DNA of 64,000 nt from Dyella amyloliquefaciens (GTDB lineage Bacteria; Pseudomonadota; Gammaproteobacteria; Xanthomonadales; Rhodanobacteraceae): the NCBI RefSeq assembly GCF_004296575.1, contig NZ_SAYT01000003.1, forward strand, positions 310,001 to 374,000, read 5' to 3'. Every line of letters begins with the position of its first letter. Positions within the stretch are counted from its first letter, which is position 1. Below are positions 8,865 to 18,952 of the stretch, piece after piece. A model generated the notes under the pieces. The model made no database searches and was not told where the DNA came from. It saw only the letters and a program-made list of their open reading frames with translations. Position numbers and translations under genes: made by a program.

Positions 8865-8917
8865 TAAAAAAGCCCGGCCCCGCGAGCCGTGAGGGGAGCG
8901 GCTGCGCGGGACCGGGC
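8865..8917 (-). terminator. Rho-independent terminator of ahpF
   Basis: On the minus strand GCCCGGTCCCGCG (8917-8905) pairs with CGCGGGGCCGGGC (8884-8872), a 13-bp stem with one mismatch, followed at once by seven T-strand residues (8871-8865). It starts 15 bp past the ahpF stop. It is the only canonical stem plus T-tract terminator I found in the window. Confidence 0.9.
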
Positions 8918-8931
8918 GGTGGAACGGGCCG

Positions 8932-10521
8932 TCAGGCGACGGCGCTTTCCTTCTCGGTCTCTTCCACCGGCAGGCGGATGAGGTAGTCAAAAGCACTCAA
9001 CGATGCCTTGGAGCCTTCGCCCATGGCGATCACGATCTGCTTGTACGGGACGGTGGTCACGTCGCCTGCGGCGAACACGCCAGGCACCGAGGTTTCACCG
9101 CGCGCGTCCACTTCGATCTCGCCGCGCGGCGAAAGTTGCACCGTGCCCTTCAGCCAGTCGGTGTTGGGCAGCAGGCCGATCTGCACGAATACGCCTTCGA
9201 GCGCCACGTGGCGGCTTTCGCCGCTGGTGCGGTCGGTGTAGGCCAGGCCGATGACCTTCTGGCCGTCGCCCTGTACTTCGGTGGTCTGCGCGCTGACGAT
9301 CACATCCACATTCGGCAGGCTGCGCAGCTTGCGCTGCAACACCTCGTCCGCACGCAACTTGCCGTCGAACTCGATCAGCGTGACATGGCCCACGATGCCG
9401 GCCAGGTCGATGGCCGCCTCGACGCCAGAGTTGCCGCCGCCAATCACCGCCACGCGCTTGCCCTTGAACAGGGGGCCGTCGCAGTGCGGGCAATAGGTGA
9501 CGCCCTTGTTGCGGTATTCCTGCTCGCCCGGCACATTCATGTTGCGCCAGCGGGCACCGGTGGAGAGGATCAGCGCCTTCGCTTTCAGCGTGGCGCCGTT
9601 GGCGAGCACGACTTGATGCAGGCCGCCTTCGGTCGTTGCCGGGATCAACTTTTCAGCGCGCTGCAGGTTCATCACGTCCACGTCGTATTCGTGCACGTGC
9701 TGCTCCAGCGAGGCCGCAAGCTGCGGGCCTTCGGTGTACGGCGCGGAGATGAAGTTCTCGATGGCCATGGTGTCCAGCACCTGGCCGCCGAAACGCTCGG
9801 CCGCAACACCTGTGCGGATGCCCTTGCGTGCCGCATAGATGGCTGCGGAAGCACCGGCCGGGCCGCCGCCGACCACGAGCACATCGAACGGTGCCTTTTT
9901 GTTCAGGCGTCCGGCGGCGCGTTCACCGGCATTCGTGTCCAGCCGCGCGGCAATCTGTTCGATCGCCATGCGGCCGGTGTCGAAGAATTCCCCGTTGAGG
10001 AAGACGGTCGGCACGGCCATCACCTGGCGTTCGTTCACTTCGTCCTGGAACAGCGCGCCGTCGACCGCCACATGCTTGATGTTGGGGTTGAGCACGCTCA
10101 TCAGGTTCAGTGCCTGCACCGTGTCCGGGCAGCTGTGGCAGGAGAGCGACATGAAGGTCTCGAAGCGGAACTCGCCCTCGAGGTTGCGTACCTGCTCGAT
10201 CACTTCCTGAGTGGCCTTGGACGGGTGGCCGCCGACCTGCAGCAGGGCGAGCACCAGCGAGGTGAACTCGTGGCCCATCGGAATGCCGGCGAAACTCACA
10301 CCCACGTCGGTGCCGGTGCGGTTGATCGCAAATGACGGCCTGCGCGCGTCATTGCCGTCCAGGCGCAGCGTGATCTTGTCGGACAGCGGGGCGATGTCTT
10401 CCAGCAGGGCCTTGAGCTCCTGCGACTTCTCGCTGTTGTCGAGGGAGGCCAGAAGCTCGATCGGGTGTACGACCTTCTCGAGGTAGGCCTGCAGTTGGGT
10501 CTTCAGATCGGCATCCAGCAT
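8932..10521 (-). CDS. ahpF: Alkyl hydroperoxide reductase subunit F (AhpF)
   Basis: A 529-aa flavoprotein disulfide reductase that passes electrons from NADH through FAD and two CxxC centres to AhpC. The N-terminal double thioredoxin-like domain carries CHSC (C128, C131); the thioredoxin-reductase-like part has the FAD motif [12 protein letters not shown] (near 218), the redox pair CPHC (near 347) and the NAD motif [12 protein letters not shown] (near 360), then the second FAD motif [11 protein letters not shown]. Length matches the family (about 520-530 aa). The ATG at 10521 fits the family N-terminus [10 protein letters not shown]; the 75 codons upstream in frame are spurious. It is the second gene of the ahpC-ahpF operon, 155 bp after ahpC, and ends in a strong intrinsic terminator. 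Confidence 0.97.
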   Translation of the reverse strand: MLDADLKTQLQAYLEKVVHPIELLASLDNSEKSQELKALLEDIAPLSDKITLRLDGNDARRPSFAINRTGTDVGVSFAGIPMGHEFTSLVLALLQVGGHPSKATQEVIEQVRNLEGEFRFETFMSLSCHSCPDTVQALNLMSVLNPNIKHVAVDGALFQDEVNERQVMAVPTVFLNGEFFDTGRMAIEQIAARLDTNAGERAAGRLNKKAPFDVLVVGGGPAGASAAIYAARKGIRTGVAAERFGGQVLDTMAIENFISAPYTEGPQLAASLEQHVHEYDVDVMNLQRAEKLIPATTEGGLHQVVLANGATLKAKALILSTGARWRNMNVPGEQEYRNKGVTYCPHCDGPLFKGKRVAVIGGGNSGVEAAIDLAGIVGHVTLIEFDGKLRADEVLQRKLRSLPNVDVIVSAQTTEVQGDGQKVIGLAYTDRTSGESRHVALEGVFVQIGLLPNTDWLKGTVQLSPRGEIEVDARGETSVPGVFAAGDVTTVPYKQIVIAMGEGSKASLSAFDYLIRLPVEETEKESAVA

Positions 10522-10632
10522 GGTGACTCCGTCGTTTATTCGGGGTGAGCGCTGCCAGCACCCATGGCTAAGCCGGGCGTCGTGCGCGCTTTGGAATTCG
10601 GTAGGAGGACCCGGCAGGACGCCGGGTCCGGT

Positions 10633-10654
10633 GCGGCCCGATGCAGCGGGCCGC
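10633..10654 (-). other. Hairpin in the ahpC-ahpF intergenic region
   Basis: GCGGCCCG (10633-10640), loop ATGCAG, CGGGCCGC (10647-10654): a perfect 8-bp GC stem 22 bp after the ahpC stop and without a T-tract. It could stabilise ahpC mRNA or partly attenuate ahpF, consistent with the greater need for AhpC than AhpF. Confidence 0.45.
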
Positions 10655-10676
10655 AAGACAGTAATGCAGGGGGAGC

Positions 10677-11240
10677 TTAGATCTTGCCGACAAGGCTGAG
10701 CGACGGCTTCAGCGTCTTGTCGCCTTCCTGCCACTTGGCCGGGCACACTTCACCCGGGTGAGCAGCAACGTACTGCGCGGCCTTGACCTTGCGCAGCAGC
10801 TCGGAAGCCGAACGGCCGATGCCGTTGTCGTGGATCTCGCACAGCTTGATCTGGCCTTCCGGGTTGATCAGGAAGGTGCCGCGCAGGGCCAGGCCCTCTT
10901 CTTCGATCATCACGTCGAAGTTGCGGGTGATGGCACCGGTCGGATCGCCGATCAGGGTGTACTTCACCTTGCCGATCGCGTCGGACGTGTCGTGCCATGC
11001 CTTGTGGGCGAAATGCGTGTCGGTGGACACGCCATAGACTTCGACGCCCAGCTTCTGGAACTGCTCGTAATGATCGGCAAGGTCTTCCAGTTCGGTCGGG
11101 CAGACGAAGGTGAAATCGGCGGGGTAGAACACCACCACGGACCACTTGCCCTTCAGGGAGGCGTCGGTCACTTCGATGAACTGGCCATCCTTGAAAGCAT
11201 TGGCCTTGAACGCTTTGATTTCGGTGTTGATCAACGACAT
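10677..11240 (-). CDS. ahpC: Alkyl hydroperoxide reductase subunit C (AhpC, 2-Cys peroxiredoxin)
   Basis: A 187-aa typical 2-Cys peroxiredoxin that reduces hydrogen peroxide, organic hydroperoxides and peroxynitrite in the cytosol and is recycled by AhpF. The peroxidatic cysteine is C47 in [13 protein letters not shown]; the resolving cysteine is in [10 protein letters not shown] near residue 166. Length equals that of the E. coli protein, and the N-terminus [16 protein letters not shown] is the family start, fixing the ATG at 11240. First gene of an operon with ahpF. A sigma-70-like promoter (11278-11307) and an inverted repeat resembling an OxyR-type site lie upstream, as expected for a peroxide-induced gene. 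Confidence 0.98.
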   Translation of the reverse strand: MSLINTEIKAFKANAFKDGQFIEVTDASLKGKWSVVVFYPADFTFVCPTELEDLADHYEQFQKLGVEVYGVSTDTHFAHKAWHDTSDAIGKVKYTLIGDPTGAITRNFDVMIEEEGLALRGTFLINPEGQIKLCEIHDNGIGRSASELLRKVKAAQYVAAHPGEVCPAKWQEGDKTLKPSLSLVGKI

Positions 11241-11277
11241 CGTTGTTTTCCCGTTGGTTGTGGTTGGTAGAAGCTCA

Positions 11278-11307
11278 AGAATAGAGATTTTTGATCAATT
11301 GATCCAA
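11278..11307 (-). promoter_or_regulatory. Candidate ahpC promoter
   Basis: On the minus strand TTGGAT (11307-11302) and TATTCT (11283-11278) are separated by 18 bp, about 40 bp before the ahpC ATG. The spacer includes the perfect 12-bp palindrome GATCAATTGATC (11293-11304). Hexamers are near but not at consensus. Confidence 0.45.
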
Positions 11308-11320
11308 TTGATTGTTGGGA

Positions 11321-11345
11321 TGATAGCTATTGACATTGACTATCA
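11321..11345. promoter_or_regulatory. Candidate OxyR-like inverted repeat upstream of ahpC
   Basis: TGATAG (11321-11326) and CTATCA (11340-11345) are exact reverse complements 13 bp apart, located just upstream of the candidate -35 element. OxyR half-sites are ATAG/CTAT, and OxyR commonly controls ahpC, but the spacing here does not match the published tetramer pattern, so this is tentative. Confidence 0.3.
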
Positions 11346-11473
11346 CGGGGCTGGTGCCCGCGTGCGCCGGCCGCGCGATCCCATCGGCGCTGCCTCGAGG
11401 CCACGGGAAAAGAAGTAGGGGCGTGAAGTGGCGACCCAAGGGAACCGCGACCTTTCGCCGTCACGAGGGCCGG

Positions 11474-12640
11474 TTACTTGCCGGTGGCCTCGGAAATCGC
11501 GCCGCTCAGGGTCGCGTTCGTGAAGATATCGCTTCCGAAGGTCCGCAACTGGGGCTGGCCGGCATAGCCGAGATAGCTCAAGCCGAACCAGGTTTCCATG
11601 CTGCGCAGTGTGGCGTAGTGGTTGTAAGGCGTGTCCGACACCGTACCCGGCTTGATGTATGGCGAGAGCATTACCGCGCCGATGCGTCCGCCACCGGGAC
11701 CGAACTGCCCCGGCAGAGGGCCGCCGCGCAAGGGCTGCTCGCCACAGCACGCCTTGGCATCGGTGCCTTCATCGAATGTGATGATGAGTACGCCGTCCTG
11801 CTTGAAGGCAGGGGAGTCGGTGATGCGCGGGACCCAGTCGCGGAGAAAGGCATCCGCCGACACCATGCCGCCCTGCTCGCCGTTCAGGCAGGGAGCGTCG
11901 TGCCCGTCATGGCACAGGTCGGGCGTGATGAACACGAGGTTCGGCGTGGTGCTCACCTGCTCCAGGTCGTTGCGCAGGGCATCCAGGGGCACGATGTGCT
12001 GGCCGCAGTACGTCTCGTCGTCGATGATCGAGTGAAAGTAGACGAATGGATTGTGTTTGTCCGCGTAACGATCGGTCAGCGTCTCACGATAGGTCTGATC
12101 GGTCGAGCCGATGGCGGCGTGGCCGCAATGCGGCGCTTCACGCCTGGGGTTGTTACCCATCCCTTCCATATAGCCTTTCCAGGAGAGGCCGGCCCGGCGC
12201 ATCTGGTCTGTCACCGTCTTCACCGAGGAGGGATAGATGCAGCCCTGTCCCATGAGCTGGCCATTGCTGTCCAGCTGTCTGGCGGTTGCGTGGAAGTTGA
12301 CGAAGTTCAGGCAGTCCTTCTGGGTCGCGGGATTTGGCCCCTGGCCGCTGACCAGCGCAACGTAGTTGTCCAGGCTGTTGTGCCCGATGGCGTAGTACTC
12401 CCTAAGAAGTGCGCCGCGCGAGGCAAGCTCGTGGCTGAGGTACGGTGCGTTCGTCTGCGGGCCGAAGGTCACTTCAAAAGGTTCGTTCTCCAGCACGATC
12501 AGGAAGACGTGGTGAACGGGAGCCGTGATCGGAATCGATCGGCCATCCGCCAGCAGAGGCATGCTCATCAACAACGTGACTGCGAAGACGAGTGCGATGA
12601 GCGAATGTTTCAGTTTTGTCATCGAGTGAAGCCACATCAT
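11474..12640 (-). CDS. Secreted phosphoesterase (phospholipase C/acid phosphatase family)
   Basis: About 388 aa. A hydrophobic signal segment (KLKHSLIALVFAVTLLMSMP) is followed by a phosphoesterase-family domain (the AcpA/phospholipase C group). Motifs include HHVFLIVLENEPFE, where the Glu-Asn pair is the metal and nucleophile region, IGHNSLDNYVALVSGQ, and the C-terminal VLIITFDEGTD followed by GGGRIGAVMLSPYIKPG and PYNHYATLRSME. It should hydrolyse phosphate esters or phospholipids outside the cytoplasm. The ATG at 12640 is chosen because GGAG lies 8 bases before it; ATG at 12622 also leaves a good signal peptide. It is a single-gene unit, transcribed towards ahpC and away from the polysaccharide cluster. 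Confidence 0.85.
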   Translation of the reverse strand: MMWLHSMTKLKHSLIALVFAVTLLMSMPLLADGRSIPITAPVHHVFLIVLENEPFEVTFGPQTNAPYLSHELASRGALLREYYAIGHNSLDNYVALVSGQGPNPATQKDCLNFVNFHATARQLDSNGQLMGQGCIYPSSVKTVTDQMRRAGLSWKGYMEGMGNNPRREAPHCGHAAIGSTDQTYRETLTDRYADKHNPFVYFHSIIDDETYCGQHIVPLDALRNDLEQVSTTPNLVFITPDLCHDGHDAPCLNGEQGGMVSADAFLRDWVPRITDSPAFKQDGVLIITFDEGTDAKACCGEQPLRGGPLPGQFGPGGGRIGAVMLSPYIKPGTVSDTPYNHYATLRSMETWFGLSYLGYAGQPQLRTFGSDIFTNATLSGAISEATGK

Positions 12641-13393
12641 CAAAACTGCTCCACGATGGTCAATGCGCTGGCGACGAAGTGAAACGTCGGCGCGGTCGCA
12701 TGGTTCGCCAGGATCACCGGCATGCGCGCCGGTCGTACGTGTTGACCGCGAGCACTTCACGAAGAAGCGTCAGGCCGCGAGCCTGGCATCAAGCGCAGCG
12801 GCGACCCGCAGCTTCGTGGGTGTGCCGGTCGCCAGCCCACGGGGAGGCTAAAGCAAAAGGGCTTTCGAAAGGCTGTCTGAAACTTCGCTCGAAGGATCGC
12901 GTGGTCGAAACCGTTCATGTTCATGAGGACGCATCAAAGGTGCGCCTATGCGCTATTCAGTGTGGTAGTCAACGCATGCTTTTGCGAAGTGCATCGCATG
13001 ATGGGCGTCTCGCTTTCGTGCGAGGCGATGCAGGTTTTGTGAAGAGACGTGCCGCGAATTCAGCCGCCTAAATCATTTCGCTACGGTTCACTGTGAAGTA
13101 ATAACAGCGTGCAATGATTGCTGAGTACTGAGTGTCTTGCAGTGATGATTGCAAGTCCGACGACAGCAAGGATCGTTGACATCAAGCGATCCACGATGCG
13201 ATGAGCGGGTGTTGCTGAGTCGGATGTTTCGTGCTTCGTAGGCGTGCATTCATCACTGTCGTGTTACTTGGTTTTTGGCAGCTGAAACCGGAAGCCTCAC
13301 CTCGGTGTGGTTTCCGGATCGGACAGGGGGCTGATGAACGGCTGGCGTCGATGTTTGACGCCGGTGGGCCTGAATCCGGGAGTATGCCAATAC
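12641..13393 (+). promoter_or_regulatory. Long gene-free region leading the polysaccharide cluster
   Basis: About 750 bp without a convincing gene; open frames present have no family resemblance and poor codon structure. Base composition drops after about 13070. There are operator-like elements: the palindrome TTCACTGTGAA (13087-13097) and two related symmetric elements, TGCAATGATTGC (13110-13121) and TGCAGTGATGATTGCA (13138-13153). The wzb promoter probably lies between 13080 and 13390. Confidence 0.4.
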
Positions 13394-13828
13394 GTGTTTA
13401 AGCGGATATTGATCGTCTGCATGGGCAATATCTGCCGTAGTCCGGCTGCCGAATACTTGTTTCGGCAGCGAGTGAACGGGCGCGGCATCGAATTGCATAG
13501 TGCTGGGCTGAGCGCAGTCGTCGGCGACCCGATGGATGCCACGGTGGCGCGACTGCTCAACGAAAGCGGCATCGATGGATCGCCGCATCGTGCCCATCAG
13601 CTCACACCACCCATGCTGCTCCAGGCTGACCTGGTGCTCGGCATGGAAAAGAGCCATGTCGACGCCATGGTCGAGCTCGCGCCTGCGGCGCGGGGCAAGG
13701 TATTTCTCCTCGATAAATGGGTGGACGGACGGGATATCCCCGATCCGTACCGACAACATCACACTGCATTCGTGCGCGCCTACGAAATGATTCGGCGTGC
13801 TGTCGACAGTTGGGTTGACTATCTATGA
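13394..13828 (+). CDS. wzb: Low-molecular-weight protein tyrosine phosphatase (Wzb-like)
   Basis: A 144-aa cytosolic phosphatase that should dephosphorylate the C-terminal tyrosines of the adjacent Wzc kinase. The P-loop CMGNICRS (CX5R, C9 and R15) sits at the N-terminus, and the general acid is in the DP pair of DIPDPYRQHH near residue 113. The start is set at GTG 13394 because it produces MFKRILIVCMGNICRS, aligning with Wzb proteins (about 147 aa), with GGGAG 11 bases upstream; an earlier in-frame GTG at 13307 adds 29 residues with no family counterpart. The stop precedes wzc by 37 bp. The phosphatase-kinase pair controls assembly of high-molecular-weight capsule or exopolysaccharide. Confidence 0.92.
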   Translation: MFKRILIVCMGNICRSPAAEYLFRQRVNGRGIELHSAGLSAVVGDPMDATVARLLNESGIDGSPHRAHQLTPPMLLQADLVLGMEKSHVDAMVELAPAARGKVFLLDKWVDGRDIPDPYRQHHTAFVRAYEMIRRAVDSWVDYL

Positions 13829-13865
13829 AGTCCTGCCCGCATCGCGCAATGGGAAGACCGTCGCT

Positions 13866-16067
13866 ATGACCATTATCCAATATCCACCCATGCAGCCGGA
13901 CGGCGAAATTGACCTGAGCGAAGTGGTAGGTACGCTCAAGGATCACAAGTGGAAGATCGTCGGCATCACCTGCGTTTTCATCGTGCTTGCGATCGTCTAT
14001 TCGCTGGTGGCCACACCGATTTACCAGGCCAGCGCCATGGTGCAGGTCGAGCAGCAGGTGCCGAACCTTCCTCAGCTGAGTGCGCTCAGCCAGACGCTGG
14101 CAGCGGCGAGTCCCGAGGCGACCACGGAGACAAACCTCATCACCTCGCGCATGGTGATTGGCGAGGCGGTCGACAAGCTCAACCTTACGGTGGAAGCGTC
14201 GCCAAAGCGTTTCCCTCTCATCGGTTCGTTCTTTGCCGGTCGCTTCGCGAAGAAGAACCCTGGGCAGGTCGCTTCACCCATGCTCGGCATGAGCGATTAC
14301 GACTGGGGCGGCTCCAAGCTCAACATCTTCCGCCTCGAAGTGCCTGACGATCTTCTGGACAAGCCGCTGCGCTTTATTGCGGGCGAGGGCGGGCTCTATG
14401 TGCTGCAGGACGATGACGGAAACATCCTGGTCATCGGCCGCGTGGGCCAGGAAGCCAAGGCCCATGGCGTAACCATGGAAGTCAAATCGCTGGCAGCCAA
14501 CCCGGGTACCCGCTTCCGCGTCTTCAAGCGTCGCGAACTCACCGTCATCAACAAGCTGCAGCGACAGATCAATGTCACGGAGCAGGGCAAGGAGTCGGGC
14601 ATCCTGGGCATGACGTACAACAACGTCAGTCCTGCGATGGCGACGAACGTGCTCCAGGAAGTGGCTGAGTTCTACGTGCGTCAGAACGTGGAGCGCAATT
14701 CGGCGGAGGCTGCCAACAGCCTGAAGTTCGTGCGCGATCAGTTGCCCAACGTCCGGCACGAGCTGGAGCGTGCAACGGCGGCCTTGAACGAATTCCAGAA
14801 CAAGGCCCAATCCGTCGACATCAATATGCAGACGCAGGCGCTGCTTAACCAGTCGGTGACGATCGAGACGAACCTTGAGCAACTTCGCCTGCAGCAGGCG
14901 GACGTGGCGCGCCAGTTCACTCCGGCTCATCCCCAGTATCAGTCCCTGATGAGGCAGATCGGCCAGCTGGAGGCGCAGAAGGCCGCCATCGACAAGAAGG
15001 TCGGTGGTCTGCCCGACACTCAGCAGCAGTTGCTTAAGCTGACGCGTGACGTGCAGGTGAGCAACGATACCTATACCGGTCTGTTGAACCAGGCCCAGCA
15101 GCTGGATATCGCTCGCGCCGGCACTATCGGCAACGTGCGCATCATTGACCGGGCGGCCGTGGATGTCACCGACCCGGTGTGGCCGCGGACCCTTCTCATC
15201 CTGGTGGGCGCGGCCATGTTCGGTGGCTTCGTCGCACTCCTCTATGTATTCGTTCGCCAGATGCTCAATCGCGGCATCGAAGATCCTGCCGTGGTCGAAA
15301 AACTCGGCCTGCCGGTGTACGCGACCATCCCTGTCAGTCCCCGCGAAAAAGTGCTGGCGAGCAAGCGCGTGCGTTCGGACGGCAGGGAACGCCTGCTGGT
15401 CGAGGACTCGCCCAAGGATCTGGCGGCGGAAGCCTTGCGCAGCCTGCGCACCAGCCTGCACTTCGCGCGGCTGGAGGCAAAGAACAATGTGCTGATGATT
15501 TCGGGCGCCAGTCCGGATGCCGGCAAGACCTTTGTGTCCGCCAACCTTGCGGCCGTGGTGGCGCAGACCGGTCAGCGCGTGCTGCTGATCGACGGCGACA
15601 TGCGTATCGGTGTGGTGCACAAGGTGCTGGGCGGCCGGGCCGAGATCGGTCTGTCCGAACTCATATCGGGTCAGGTCGACATGGCTGGCGCGATTCGCCA
15701 GGCGGAGTCGCCGAGCACGCTGCACTACATCACCCGCGGCAAGATTCCGCCCAACCCGTCCGAGTTGTTGATGAATGCCAGGTTCTCGGCGTTGCTCGAT
15801 CACCTGAAGCCGAAGTATGACCTGATCATCATCGACACGCCGCCGATCCTGGCGGCTACCGATGCGGCCGTCATTGGCCACCACGCCGGTACCGGACTGA
15901 TCGTGGCGAGGTTCGGCCTCAGCCAGTCGCGCGAGCTCGCGCTGGCCAAGCAGCGTTTCGAACAGAACGGCGTGTCCATCAAGGGCGCGATCTTCAATGC
16001 GGTAGAGAAGCGCAGTCGCGGCTATTACGCGTACGCGTACTACCAGGTCGACAGGGCGGTGTCGTGA
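13866..16067 (+). CDS. wzc: Polysaccharide co-polymerase/tyrosine autokinase (Wzc)
   Basis: A 733-aa inner-membrane bacterial tyrosine kinase. The N-terminal Wzz/chain-length domain begins at IDLSEVVGTLKDHKWK with a first membrane helix near residues 32-54; the periplasmic coiled-coil region follows; a second helix lies near 440-465 (TLLILVGAAMFGGFVALLYV). The cytosolic kinase has Walker A SGASPDAGKTFVSANLA (near 548), Walker A' VLLIDGDMR and Walker B YDLIIIDTPP. The tail ends in a tyrosine cluster (GYYAYAYYQVD) that is autophosphorylated in this family. The ATG at 13866 has GGGAAG 9 bases upstream. With Wzb and Wza it forms the group 1-type export control system. A 221-bp gap follows before the sugar genes. 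Confidence 0.95.
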   Translation: MTIIQYPPMQPDGEIDLSEVVGTLKDHKWKIVGITCVFIVLAIVYSLVATPIYQASAMVQVEQQVPNLPQLSALSQTLAAASPEATTETNLITSRMVIGEAVDKLNLTVEASPKRFPLIGSFFAGRFAKKNPGQVASPMLGMSDYDWGGSKLNIFRLEVPDDLLDKPLRFIAGEGGLYVLQDDDGNILVIGRVGQEAKAHGVTMEVKSLAANPGTRFRVFKRRELTVINKLQRQINVTEQGKESGILGMTYNNVSPAMATNVLQEVAEFYVRQNVERNSAEAANSLKFVRDQLPNVRHELERATAALNEFQNKAQSVDINMQTQALLNQSVTIETNLEQLRLQQADVARQFTPAHPQYQSLMRQIGQLEAQKAAIDKKVGGLPDTQQQLLKLTRDVQVSNDTYTGLLNQAQQLDIARAGTIGNVRIIDRAAVDVTDPVWPRTLLILVGAAMFGGFVALLYVFVRQMLNRGIEDPAVVEKLGLPVYATIPVSPREKVLASKRVRSDGRERLLVEDSPKDLAAEALRSLRTSLHFARLEAKNNVLMISGASPDAGKTFVSANLAAVVAQTGQRVLLIDGDMRIGVVHKVLGGRAEIGLSELISGQVDMAGAIRQAESPSTLHYITRGKIPPNPSELLMNARFSALLDHLKPKYDLIIIDTPPILAATDAAVIGHHAGTGLIVARFGLSQSRELALAKQRFEQNGVSIKGAIFNAVEKRSRGYYAYAYYQVDRAVS

Positions 16068-16168
16068 TCGTCGCCCTGCCGAGAGGTGTCATTGACAAGG
16101 AGCGCCATGACCTCACGACGGCCCGCGCCGGGCCCTCGTAGCAAGCCATGACGCTCCGAATGGAATGA

Positions 16169-17245
<1,077 letters not shown>

Positions 17246-17252
17246 GCATCAC

Positions 17253-17840
17253 ATGGACTATTACATGCATTCTTCGGCCATCGTCGACGAGGGCGCCATC
17301 ATCGGTGAGGGCTCGCGCGTCTGGCATTTCACCCATGTGTGCGCGGGCGCCCGGATCGGCAAGGGCGTCTCGCTCGGGCAGAACGTGTTCGTCGGCAACA
17401 AGGTGGTGATCGGCGATCACTGCAAGATCCAGAACAACGTCTCTGTCTACGACAACGTGACCCTGGAGGATGGCGTCTTCTGTGGTCCGAGCATGGTCTT
17501 CACGAACGTCTATAACCCGCGCGCGCTGGTGGAGCGTAAGAACGAATATCGCGACACCCTGGTCCGTCGCGGTGCCACGCTCGGCGCCAACTGCACGGTC
17601 GTCTGCGGCGTCACCATCGGCGAGTTCGCCTTCGTCGGCGCGGGGGCCGTCATCAATGAGGACGTGCCGGCCTATGCGCTGATGGTGGGCGTTCCGGCGC
17701 GGCAGGTCGGATGGATGAGCGAGTTCGGCGAGCGCCTTGACCTGCCGCTGACGGGAAGCGCCGAGACGGCATGCGCCAACACCGGTGCGCGCTATGTATT
17801 GAAGGGCGGCAAGCTGCACAAGCAGGAGCCTGTTACATGA
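17253..17840 (+). CDS. wbpD: UDP-2-acetamido-3-amino-uronate N-acetyltransferase (WbpD/WlbB-type)
   Basis: A 195-aa left-handed beta-helix acetyltransferase. Hexapeptide repeats run through residues 10-160 ([42 protein letters not shown]). The C-terminus ([15 protein letters not shown]) matches the WbpD ending I recall. It acetylates the 3-amino group made by WbpE using acetyl-CoA in the cytosol. The ATG at 17253 ([15 protein letters not shown]) is preferred over ATG 17265 because the family begins with this YY-H-SAIV pattern. It starts 7 bp after wbpB and overlaps wbpE by the ATGA at 17837, indicating translational coupling. Confidence 0.93.
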   Translation: MDYYMHSSAIVDEGAIIGEGSRVWHFTHVCAGARIGKGVSLGQNVFVGNKVVIGDHCKIQNNVSVYDNVTLEDGVFCGPSMVFTNVYNPRALVERKNEYRDTLVRRGATLGANCTVVCGVTIGEFAFVGAGAVINEDVPAYALMVGVPARQVGWMSEFGERLDLPLTGSAETACANTGARYVLKGGKLHKQEPVT

Positions 17841-18931
17841 TCGACTTCATCGACCTCAAGTCCCAGCAAAACCGCATTCGGGCTGCCATCGACGCGGGCA
17901 TCGCGCGGGTGCTCGACCATGGCCAGTACATCCTCGGCCCCGAGGTGGTCGAGCTGGAAACGCGGCTCGCGGAATACACCGGCGCAGCCCATTGCATTTC
18001 GGTGGCCAATGGCACGGACGCGCTGCAGATCGCCTTGATGTCGCTCGGTGTTGGTGTGGGCGACGAGGTGATCTCGCCGGGCTTCAGTCATATTTCCACA
18101 GCCGAGTCGATTGCGGTGCTCGGTGCGCGCCCGGTTTACGTCGACATCGATCCTGCGACCTGCAACATCGACGCGGATCTACTGGATGCGGCCATTACTC
18201 CGCGCACGAAGGCGATCATCGTGGTCTCGCTCTACGGCCAGTGTCCAGACTTTGATGCCATCAACACGATTGCTTCCAGGTATGGCATTCCGGTCATTGA
18301 GGATGGAGCCCAGAGCTTCGGTGCAACTTACAAGGGTCGCAAGAGCTGTAACCTGAGCACCATCGCCTGCACCAGTTTCTTTCCCAGCAAGCCGCTGGGT
18401 TGCTATGGCGACGGCGGGGCGATCTTCACCAGTGACGAGGCGCTGGCAAGATCGCTGAAGCTGATTGCGCGCCATGGGCAGGATCGCCGCTATCACCATG
18501 TGTGCGTCGGAGTTAACAGCCGGCTGGATACCCTTCAGGCGGCGATACTGCTGGTGAAACTCTCGGTCTTCGACGAGGAAATGCTGCTCCGCCAGCGCGT
18601 CGCCAAGGTCTATGACCACCTGCTGGCAGACCTCGATCAGGTCAAGCTGCCAGTCGTCGAGAGTCACAACATGAGCGCCTGGGCTCAGTACACCGTCCGG
18701 GTGGCCGATCGCGAAGCGCTGCGCTCCCGGCTTCAGGAGGCTGGCGTTCCGACAGCCGTGCACTACCCGTTGCCGCTCTACCGTCAGCCTGCCTTGGCGG
18801 ACGAGGATACGCGCCTGCCGGTTTGCGACCTGGCCGCGGAGCAGGTCATGAGCCTTCCCATGTCGCCGTATCTGGACGAGAAGCAGCAGGAACACGTGGC
18901 CGCCTCGTTGGCGGCGAGAGCCTTCGCCTGA
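17837..18931 (+). CDS. wbpE: UDP-2-acetamido-3-keto-uronate aminotransferase (WbpE/WlbC-type)
   Basis: A 364-aa PLP-dependent DegT/DnrJ/EryC1 (sugar nucleotide) aminotransferase. The N-terminus [11 protein letters not shown], the substrate loop [31 protein letters not shown] and the PLP lysine in [16 protein letters not shown] are diagnostic. It transfers an amino group from glutamate to the 3-keto sugar formed by WbpB. The ATG overlaps the wbpD stop (ATGA). Together the three enzymes make the 2,3-diacetamido-uronic acid precursor; neither WbpI (2-epimerase) nor WbpA is seen nearby, so those steps must be encoded elsewhere or the gluco form is used directly. Confidence 0.93.
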   Translation: MIDFIDLKSQQNRIRAAIDAGIARVLDHGQYILGPEVVELETRLAEYTGAAHCISVANGTDALQIALMSLGVGVGDEVISPGFSHISTAESIAVLGARPVYVDIDPATCNIDADLLDAAITPRTKAIIVVSLYGQCPDFDAINTIASRYGIPVIEDGAQSFGATYKGRKSCNLSTIACTSFFPSKPLGCYGDGGAIFTSDEALARSLKLIARHGQDRRYHHVCVGVNSRLDTLQAAILLVKLSVFDEEMLLRQRVAKVYDHLLADLDQVKLPVVESHNMSAWAQYTVRVADREALRSRLQEAGVPTAVHYPLPLYRQPALADEDTRLPVCDLAAEQVMSLPMSPYLDEKQQEHVAASLAARAFA

Positions 18932-18952
18932 CATGCCGGGAGATCCGTCGGT

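Noticed and set aside
11293-11304. GATCAATTGATC palindrome as a stand-alone operator
   Set aside because: It falls inside the promoter spacer and short AT-rich palindromes arise easily; reported only as part of the ahpC promoter.
12616-13071. 151-codon plus-strand open frame upstream of wzb
   Set aside because: Overlaps the phosphoesterase start region, is Arg/Ser-rich without a ribosome-binding site or family resemblance; treated as non-coding.
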